Shown here: positions 39,558-44,874 of the stretch, in pieces
How the letters are laid out: each line of letters opens with the position of its first letter
How positions within the stretch are numbered: the stretch's first letter is position 1
Virus record (IMG/VR): IMGVR_UViG_3300031841_005919
Location: 1 to 44,874 of that record
Reading direction: 5' to 3' (one strand)
Source: a virus
DNA: 44,874 nt
Translations under genes and position numbers: made by a program
Notes under the pieces: model-generated
The model's database searches: none
The model's input: only the letters and a program-made list of their open reading frames with translations
Told to the model about the DNA's origin: nothing

Positions 39558-39830
39558 TTAAAGTTTTTTTACTTGTATTTTTAAATTTCCAGAACCTTTA
39601 ATGACTCTATGAAAACTGTATTTTTCTATAAAGTAAGTTTTACCTTCTTCCAGGTCGATTGGTAGCTGATTGTCAAGCTGTAGTTTCCAGCCATTAGATT
39701 TTATGACTTTTACTTGGCGGTCTTCTCTATCCATATGCCATTTAAGTTCTCCGGAATCAACTTCTTCCTTGAACTCTCGTAAAAATATATTTTCTTTGAT
39801 TTGCTCCTCTATAAAAGGAAAATCGCTCAT
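39558..39830 (-). CDS. Small cupin-like conserved phage protein (90 aa)
   Basis: The start ATG at 39830 overlaps the upstream stop (TAATG); a TTG two codons earlier is unlikely. The sequence SGELKWHMDREDRQVKVIKS, GWKLQLDNQLP, GKTYFIEKYSFHRVIKGSGN is an all-beta protein. Its strand order and final HRVIKG recall small cupin-like proteins of T4-like marine phages, but the metal-binding His cluster is incomplete. Function unknown. Confidence 0.6.
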   Translation of the reverse strand: MSDFPFIEEQIKENIFLREFKEEVDSGELKWHMDREDRQVKVIKSNGWKLQLDNQLPIDLEEGKTYFIEKYSFHRVIKGSGNLKIQVKKL

Positions 39831-40687
39831 TACCAAAATCTTCCGGATACATTTGTTCCGAAATCTTTATGTGCCCTGCAGGCCCAGTAACCGGCTTTGG
39901 TGCGGTCTTTTTTGTCAGCACAGTTATGCCTTGCGGCAAAGGACTTACGGGCCTCAGGATTGTTCCAGTTGCCCTTTAAACCACCCTTACTATCGCCGTA
40001 TGTAATCTTTTTTACACGACCAGACTTAGAACGAACATAGACTTTATATTTCTTTCCTCCGCCAGTATTCTTCATTGGTTTGCCAATTGGTGGATCTTTC
40101 TTTTTTTTCTTTTTTCTTTTTTCATCTAGAAGTTGTTGAGAAGCATTTTCGTAAAGTGGAAAGTCTAGCGGCACCCTTTCGCCTTCGTAAATGCCCCACT
40201 CGCCAAGATCAGGATTTTCATTTAAAAAATCCATTTCTTCCATAGTTGGTTCGTATATATTCATCTCAACAAGAGTTCGAACTTCTTTTATTAAAGAAAA
40301 GTATTTATCACTACCGTGACGATAAACATTTTCTGTTATTGGTAATTTATTTTTTAGATGATATATTAAACCTTCAGAAATAAAGTCTTCCTCAAGTTGT
40401 CCTCGCTCTCTAGCTTCTTCTCCAACAATATACCTAGCAGCTGAATGCATATAATCTCCTGCTTTAGTAATCTTTGTTTTAAGCCATTCTGGGAGATCAT
40501 CTCCATCTTCTATGAGGCTTAGTAAAACCTTTACATCAGCCATAAGAGTGGCAAGTGTAGTGCGATGCATTCTGGCCTCTTCACCGTGATGAATACCCTT
40601 GGAACTCATTGCTTCTGGACCACAAACAGAGCAGCCTCCACAGCCGCTACAACCATGTCCTTCTGTTATATTTATTTTAATTTTCAT
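39830..40687 (-). CDS. Basic Cys/Lys-rich phage protein, modular (285 aa)
   Basis: The start ATG at 40687 overlaps the upstream stop as TGATG. The N terminus has a Cys/Gly cluster (HGCSGCGGCSVCGPEAMSS) with four Cys that could bind metal. A helical region follows, with HRTTLATLMADVKVLLSLIE. Then comes LLDEKRKKKKKKDPPIG near residue 205 and a C-terminal domain KYKVYVRSKSGRVKKITYGD, continuing NNPEARKSFAARHNCADKKD and KAGYWACRAHKDFG. This last domain is familiar from many large marine phages and giant viruses, with unknown function. It shares the LDEKRKKKKKK linker with its upstream neighbour. Confidence 0.65.
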   Translation of the reverse strand: MKIKINITEGHGCSGCGGCSVCGPEAMSSKGIHHGEEARMHRTTLATLMADVKVLLSLIEDGDDLPEWLKTKITKAGDYMHSAARYIVGEEARERGQLEEDFISEGLIYHLKNKLPITENVYRHGSDKYFSLIKEVRTLVEMNIYEPTMEEMDFLNENPDLGEWGIYEGERVPLDFPLYENASQQLLDEKRKKKKKKDPPIGKPMKNTGGGKKYKVYVRSKSGRVKKITYGDSKGGLKGNWNNPEARKSFAARHNCADKKDRTKAGYWACRAHKDFGTNVSGRFW

Positions 40688-41259
40688 CACTTTTTTCCCT
40701 TTGCTGATTTTTTGCCCCACGATTTACCTCTCCCTCTTTCACCGCATGCTCCAGGTGTTGGGCGGCAAGATGGATACTTTGACCTTTTTTCTCCGGAGCT
40801 TCTTCCGCAAGCTTTACAGGTTTTCTTTCCAGTTTTCTTATCTTTGCGACAGGTATTGCAATCAACCCATCCTTTCTTTTTTCCTTTCTCGCCCTTACGC
40901 CCAAACCAGTCTGCCAAAGAACTTTCTTTACTAGATTCAGTACCAGCTTTTTTCTTTTTCTTTTCTTCTAAAAAACCTTCTAATTCTTCTTCAACTATGG
41001 ATTTGATTTCATCATCAAGATCTATTTCTTCATTCTGCTTGCTTTTATTTCCCCAATTTTTAGCGCCGACCTTCCGACATTTCACAAGGGCACCAGAGGC
41101 ATAAGCAGAAGGCCACACGGCATAACGAGACCTAACTTTGTGATAACACGCATCCTTTTTGCCAGAAGACTTTTTCTTCTTTTTTTTCTTTTTGCGCTTC
41201 TCATCAAGAACGATCTTTATTTCTTCTTGAATTATGTTTAGTAAAGACTCTTTATCCAT
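40687..41259 (-). CDS. Very basic modular phage protein with lysine runs (190 aa)
   Basis: A short helix (MDKESLLNIIQEEIKIVLDE) is followed by KRKKKKKKKK, then CYHKVRSRYAVWPSAYASGA and LVKCRKVGAKNWGNK. An acidic helix (LDDEIKSIVEEELEGFLEE) leads to KKKKKAGTESS, then GWVDCNTCRKDKKTGKKTCK and CGRSSGEKRSKYPSCRP. Both Cys-containing modules are seen in other marine phage proteins without known role. The pattern of acidic helix ending L-x-E, lysine run, basic module occurs twice here and once in the next protein. DNA binding inside the head is inferred from the charge. A ribosome-binding site (GAGGG) precedes ATG. Confidence 0.65.
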   Translation of the reverse strand: MDKESLLNIIQEEIKIVLDEKRKKKKKKKKSSGKKDACYHKVRSRYAVWPSAYASGALVKCRKVGAKNWGNKSKQNEEIDLDDEIKSIVEEELEGFLEEKKKKKAGTESSKESSLADWFGRKGEKGKKKGWVDCNTCRKDKKTGKKTCKACGRSSGEKRSKYPSCRPTPGACGERGRGKSWGKKSAKGKK

Positions 41260-41295
41260 TATATTGCACCCTCTTAATAAGTAGTCTACATTTCA

Positions 41296-42840
41296 CTATT
41301 GTTGTTCAAACCAGTTAAGAGTGAATGTCCCACTAGCAGTACCAGATGTTTTTATAGCAATCAACACCTCTCTACCAATTTGAAAAATTAATTTCAAGGA
41401 TTCTAGAAAGTCTGTTTGAGTACCAGAAGGGCCGGCGATTATTTCATAAAAAGGTGTAAGATTTGCTAAATTGTCTATTGTTTGTGAAGCGGGGGCCAGT
41501 GTAGCATATGATACGATACTATTACCCTGGTTGACATATTGATAATTTACTTCTCCTGTTACTGTTGCATCTAAAAATAACCCAATTGTAATAGTTTTAC
41601 TACTAGCGCCAGCAGTTTCATTGGACAATGAAGCTCGCAGTAAGTCAAACTCTCCAAAATTACTTTGATCTAAAAATACCCTATTAGATTTAACTAGTGC
41701 TAGTGGTCGATATGTTGATTGGTTAACTGAAGAGATTGCCCAGCTTTTAGAAAATTTAGGGTCTAGTTTCTCAATTTTTCCCTGCGTAAATGAAGCCATT
41801 GAAGCAGTTCTTAGGGTCTTACTTGTAGTACCACCAATGTTTGCTGATGTTGCTAAAACAAACATGTTAGGGTTCTTTAAAACTGGACTGGTTCTAGAAT
41901 TTGCGTTCTTAATCATATGAAATGGCACAAGTCTTCCAGTATTTGGATCTTCTATGGAAAATGTTGAATTTCCAAACCCTAAATATTGAACCTCAATTTG
42001 ATAAACATTTCCCTTTTGAGGATTCAATATCATTCCTGACGGGCCTGTCCCATCGAGTTTATCAATATTAAATGATCCAGAAGGAATAAATATATTTGCT
42101 TGAGATTGCCCATCTTGAACTTGAGTGAAAGTACCGACAATATTTGCCCCAGCCACGCTATAAGCGCCGTCTAACCCTTCTGCAGATCTAGCAGAAATAT
42201 AATACACAGAATCAGACTGAGCGTCAGCTAACCAGCCACCTGTTCCAAGTTGGGAATAGTCAGCAGCCCGAACAGCTAGCTGGTACGCCGTCTGTTCGGG
42301 ACTATTAGCACCAGTAACCGGTACCACTATTGAACTACCATTTAATGTGACAGTTACATTTTCAGTTGCGGCGCCCGTGGTAATATCTAGTCTCCTAATC
42401 TCACGGGAACCAGACACAGAATGAAGAATACCAAAACTAGTGCCAAAATAACCAACATAATAGCCACATTCGGCTGTACCAACCCCAGTAAACATGGCGT
42501 TCCCGGCGTCGGGTGTATCAAAAATAGCTGTAGATCGCATTGTTGATCCCAATCCGGGGCGATACTCCAAACCTCGTCTCAACTGAACTGTGGCAGATCC
42601 AGAAGCAGATGTACCACTGGACAACTCACACATCCCAGATGCTTGAGACACAGAAGCTCCAGCAAAAGAAGAAGTTGTAAAAGTTTGATCATTTATGTTA
42701 GATACGAAGTCGCCCTGTGCATTTGGAACCAGTTGGCCAACCAATATTTCACCAAATGTCGAAGAGGGTGAGGCAACCTCTACCTTATTAGAGCCTCTTC
42801 CGTTTGAATTAGAACCGTTATTTAAATCTGAAAAACCCAT
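41296..42840 (-). CDS. Virion adhesin or fibre-like structural protein (514 aa)
   Basis: The sequence is rich in Ser, Thr, Gly and Asn with almost continuous predicted beta structure, typical of fibre or decoration proteins. GLEYRPGLGSTMRSTAIFDT and CGYYVGYFGTSFGILHSVSG near residues 90-145 form a motif also seen in marine phage and large-virus structural proteins. C-terminal sequence FTLNWFEQQ ends the last strand. No enzymatic site was recognised. The start ATG overlaps the stop of the preceding gene (TAATG). The two genes together probably encode a surface structure, perhaps for receptor binding. Confidence 0.6.
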   Translation of the reverse strand: MGFSDLNNGSNSNGRGSNKVEVASPSSTFGEILVGQLVPNAQGDFVSNINDQTFTTSSFAGASVSQASGMCELSSGTSASGSATVQLRRGLEYRPGLGSTMRSTAIFDTPDAGNAMFTGVGTAECGYYVGYFGTSFGILHSVSGSREIRRLDITTGAATENVTVTLNGSSIVVPVTGANSPEQTAYQLAVRAADYSQLGTGGWLADAQSDSVYYISARSAEGLDGAYSVAGANIVGTFTQVQDGQSQANIFIPSGSFNIDKLDGTGPSGMILNPQKGNVYQIEVQYLGFGNSTFSIEDPNTGRLVPFHMIKNANSRTSPVLKNPNMFVLATSANIGGTTSKTLRTASMASFTQGKIEKLDPKFSKSWAISSVNQSTYRPLALVKSNRVFLDQSNFGEFDLLRASLSNETAGASSKTITIGLFLDATVTGEVNYQYVNQGNSIVSYATLAPASQTIDNLANLTPFYEIIAGPSGTQTDFLESLKLIFQIGREVLIAIKTSGTASGTFTLNWFEQQ

Positions 42841-43289
42841 TATCCCACCCCTATAGAGCCAGACCAGTTATTTATTAGGTGACTATTATCTATTCCAGTC
42901 AACCCAGCTATCACTGAGGCCGAGCATTGATTAACGCCTGAATCGCTTAATAAAAACACACTAACAACTTTAAACTCTGCTTCAAAGCTTTCACCATTAT
43001 TCAAAATAGCATAGTTATTTGTAATATCGCCGCTCACGCCGGCTGATGAAAACCCAAACCTTAACGGAACATTAGTATCTGAACCCGGTAAAGTATTGGA
43101 AATAATAACAAATCTTGATACTGATTCAAACTCCACCTGAAGGGGTGCACTTGAAGAAATTGGTATTGTTAAAGAAGAAGTTAAGAAAGGCCTTGCTGAA
43201 GCCTGATATGATCCCACATGCCCCAGACCGACAGTATATTTGTGAAATTCGGATGAAGGCGTTGTTCTGCTGAATCCCTTTTCTGACAT
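42840..43289 (-). CDS. Small beta-rich structural protein (149 aa)
   Basis: The N terminus SEFHKYTVGLGHVGSYQASA is followed by RPFLTSSLTIPIS, FVIISNTLPGSDTNVPLRFG and a Ser/Gly-rich C terminus. This resembles small head-decoration or fibre-associated proteins found beside the larger adhesin in marine viruses. No Cys cluster, signal peptide or coiled coil was seen. A TGGAG site lies 12 bases before ATG. A role as the partner of the next protein is inferred from stop-start overlap. Confidence 0.55.
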   Translation of the reverse strand: MSEKGFSRTTPSSEFHKYTVGLGHVGSYQASARPFLTSSLTIPISSSAPLQVEFESVSRFVIISNTLPGSDTNVPLRFGFSSAGVSGDITNNYAILNNGESFEAEFKVVSVFLLSDSGVNQCSASVIAGLTGIDNSHLINNWSGSIGVG

Positions 43290-43330
43290 TTACTTACAAA
43301 TCTCCACAATTAAGCTATTGCTTTATAAAA

Positions 43331-43336
43331 TAAATA
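43331..43336 (-). promoter_or_regulatory. TATTTA element upstream of the fibre-like pair
   Basis: The minus strand reads CACTATTTATTTTATAAAG, 41 bases before the ATG at 43289, in a 54-base intergenic gap. It is a candidate promoter for the two structural genes. The following TTTATAAAG also resembles a -10 box. Confidence 0.35.
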
Positions 43337-43343
43337 GTGTTTT

Positions 43344-43763
43344 TTATTCTATTTTACTCTTATCTTGCCACTTGTGAGATTCTTCATCTATCTGAATCGG
43401 GCCACCTTTAGCCCAGGTGTGACACGACCTTGCAGAGTGGCACTTGAAATGATGCATCCAACAATACCCAAGTTCCCCATCTTTATCAAAGGTATCACCA
43501 GGCATGCAGTCTTTCATTCTAGGCGATATATCAAAAGCAACACAATTTCCACATAAAGATTTTTTTGCCGCTTTTTCGGTTGTTTTCCAATAGTCAGCAA
43601 TATCTTTCCAGTAATCTCCAGGCTCATCAACATTGAGAGGGCCATAATTGTATTCTTTTATTGTGGCATCTCTATTTTTTGTGTTTAGTTTCAAATCTTG
43701 AGTTGCTGGTGGGCATATGTATTTTTTTATTGTTTTTGTTATTTTTATCAGTATATTTCTCAT
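43344..43763 (-). CDS. Cys/His-rich conserved phage protein (139 aa)
   Basis: After a basic N terminus (ILIKITKTIKKYICPPA), the core reads RDATIKEYNYGPLNVDEPGD, KKSLCGNCVAFDIS, MKDCMPGD and LGYCWMHHFKCHSARSCHTW, with seven Cys and several His that could bind iron-sulphur or zinc. The same core is familiar from T4-like marine phages, where it has no assigned function. The ATG is preceded by CACTATTTATCAGT and no Shine-Dalgarno sequence. Confidence 0.6.
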   Translation of the reverse strand: MRNILIKITKTIKKYICPPATQDLKLNTKNRDATIKEYNYGPLNVDEPGDYWKDIADYWKTTEKAAKKSLCGNCVAFDISPRMKDCMPGDTFDKDGELGYCWMHHFKCHSARSCHTWAKGGPIQIDEESHKWQDKSKIE

Positions 43764-43768
43764 ACTGA

Positions 43769-43774
43769 TAAATA
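43769..43774 (-). promoter_or_regulatory. TATTTA element 5 nt before the 43763 start
   Basis: The minus strand reads CATCACTATTTATCAGT then ATG. It is nearly the same as the sequence before the giant gene start at 12958. No Shine-Dalgarno sequence is present. Confidence 0.42.
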
Positions 43775-43785
43775 GTGATGGTTTT

Positions 43786-44454
43786 TTAATTTAGCTTATG
43801 AAACCAAAGCGGCAAATAACTCCACCCATCAGACGTGGCAATTGCTGCCTCGAATGCATCCTTGTGGTATTTTATTCTTTCTCCTGTCTTTCCACTCGGG
43901 CACCAACCATAGCCCCCCTTGAAGCTTTCTGACCAGCAACCTGCTGGGTCATTTACTGTATAATATGCTCCATCAAAATCAAGTGCCACAAGAACGTGTC
44001 CATAACTTGTAAAATAACCATGAACTATAGTTGGCTTACCTTGTCGGAGTAGATCCCTAAATTCTTGTAAAGTTCCATTAGTTATTGGAGTGAGTCTTTT
44101 TTGAATTCTGTTTCTTGCGGCAAGTTCATTAAAAACATTTGCCAGACCAGATGGAGATTGGGCATAATCTTTGCCCCATTCTCTTGTTATATCGTCGGGC
44201 TTACCCCACCAACCAAACTTTGATAGTAGCATTGCTACTGATGTGTTTTGACAAGTCGAAGCTGGATGCATTTGGTTGTCATATTGGTTGAAATAACTTA
44301 AGTTATTTTCTTCTTCTTGCTCTGGGCAGTGACATAGATTATCTGCTTTTCCTGTCTTTTCTGGGACATTGACAGCACTAGATGAGACATTATCGATGGG
44401 TACATCAGAACACGCCATTAAAAATGTCAGTATAAATGGTAAGTATTTTAGCAT
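43786..44454 (-). CDS. C39-like cysteine peptidase lipoprotein (222 aa)
   Basis: A signal peptide with lipobox (LPFILTFLMAC, Cys 15) predicts a lipid-anchored envelope protein. The mature part begins with a Ser-rich linker and a short Cys cluster (NLCHCPEQEE). The papain-like C39 pattern is seen: YDNQMHPASTCQNTSVAMLL (Cys near 68), SYGHVLVALDFDGAYYTVND (His near 153, Asp of VNDPAG near 168). A good AGGAGGAT site precedes ATG. Such peptidases cleave leader peptides or cell-wall cross-links in bacteria. Here envelope modification during infection is inferred. Confidence 0.72.
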   Translation of the reverse strand: MLKYLPFILTFLMACSDVPIDNVSSSAVNVPEKTGKADNLCHCPEQEEENNLSYFNQYDNQMHPASTCQNTSVAMLLSKFGWWGKPDDITREWGKDYAQSPSGLANVFNELAARNRIQKRLTPITNGTLQEFRDLLRQGKPTIVHGYFTSYGHVLVALDFDGAYYTVNDPAGCWSESFKGGYGWCPSGKTGERIKYHKDAFEAAIATSDGWSYLPLWFHKLN

Positions 44455-44484
44455 TTTATCCTCCTGTTTTTTGCTAACAGGGGA

Positions 44485-44874
44485 TTATCTTGCAGTTATT
44501 ATGCCAGTATTATCTTTTTCTTTTTCTAGGCGGCACATCTCTAGCTCCTGCTTTAGTCTTTCTACTTCTTTTTTAAGAAATTCAACTGATTCAGAAGCTC
44601 CCGACAAATCAGGATACTCGGGAAAAGAGTAGGTTTTTACTTGGTCATCTATGGTTTTCCAAAAGTTAGATAACCAAGATCTATATTCTTCAGCGTCAGG
44701 CGCTGAGTCTGATATGTCCTCTGGTCTGGGGTATGCATCTTTTTCTGCTCTATCGGCCAAAGAGATTGCGTATTTTCCACCAGTAGCTTTGTATAGGAAA
44801 CTAGTATCCCCTCTAGGGTCCTCAAGATCTTGCTCTTTAAGGTAGTGTTTCCAATTTTCCATTATAAGTTTCAT
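44485..44874 (-). CDS. Possible capsid-targeted protein at window edge (129 aa)
   Basis: The first in-window ATG is the last base triplet of the window, so a longer upstream start cannot be excluded. The N terminus MKLIMENWKHYLKEQDLEDP is similar to that of the protein at 37863-38498 and contains I-M-E and L-K-E, which fit the T4 prohead-protease preference. A polar middle with SDSAPDAEEYRSWLSNFWKT leads to a C-terminal coiled coil (SVEFLKKEVERLKQELEMCR). Function unknown. It sits just before the C39-like lipoprotein gene, with 30 bases between. Confidence 0.5.
   Translation of the reverse strand: MKLIMENWKHYLKEQDLEDPRGDTSFLYKATGGKYAISLADRAEKDAYPRPEDISDSAPDAEEYRSWLSNFWKTIDDQVKTYSFPEYPDLSGASESVEFLKKEVERLKQELEMCRLEKEKDNTGIITAR

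Overview
The window looks like part of the genome of a large T4-like (contractile-tailed) phage, most likely marine and infecting a Gram-negative host. The basis is a T4-type baseplate block (gp6 and gp25 homologues beside an 11.7-kb structural gene), a T4 gp55-like late sigma factor, PhoH, ClpP, a UvsE/UvdE repair enzyme, many small phage-type hypothetical genes, AT-rich DNA, dense overlapping ORFs and almost complete strand bias: every gene but one (34433-35221) is on the minus strand. No host chromosomal genes, rRNA, insertion sequences or CRISPR arrays were seen. No gene-free stretch exceeds about 75 bases, so there are no long empty regions to describe.

Layout, reading right to left, the direction of transcription: (1) 44874-36190 is an accessory and virion block. 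It holds a possible capsid-targeted protein, an exported C39-like lipoprotein, two adhesin- or decoration-like proteins, two very basic lysine-run proteins, UvsE, small genes, a TilS with a CAU-anticodon tRNA directly behind it, and a secreted protein. (2) 36159-31520 has ClpP, a plus-strand serine-protease lipoprotein, a PIN-PhoH protein and an HExxH metallopeptidase. (3) 31507-17470 is a tightly coupled glycan operon: a Cas4-like nuclease at its head, two GT4-type glycosyltransferases, a UDP-GlcNAc 4,6-dehydratase-like enzyme, two NeuB-type synthases, two NeuA-type cytidylyltransferases, an aminotransferase, a methyltransferase, a GNAT, a Gfo/Idh oxidoreductase, three DUF115-like 'GPS/GPT' proteins or domains and a PhyH oxygenase. 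This reads as a nonulosonic (sialic, legionaminic or pseudaminic-like) acid pathway. (4) 17431-15017 carries small genes and the late sigma factor. (5) 15024-1 is the baseplate/tail block, ending inside a gp6 homologue.

Three observations stand out. First, a phage TilS sits 24 bases from a tRNA-CAU whose acceptor stem has C4-G69 and C5-G68, so the phage may supply its own AUA decoding. Second, a TATTTA-type element lies 4-6 bases before the ATG of several genes that lack a Shine-Dalgarno sequence, suggesting phage-sigma promoters with leaderless or near-leaderless transcripts. Third, the nonulosonate operon has duplicated synthase/cytidylyltransferase pairs and candidate transferases. Gene names are assigned by motif reading only; no searches were run.
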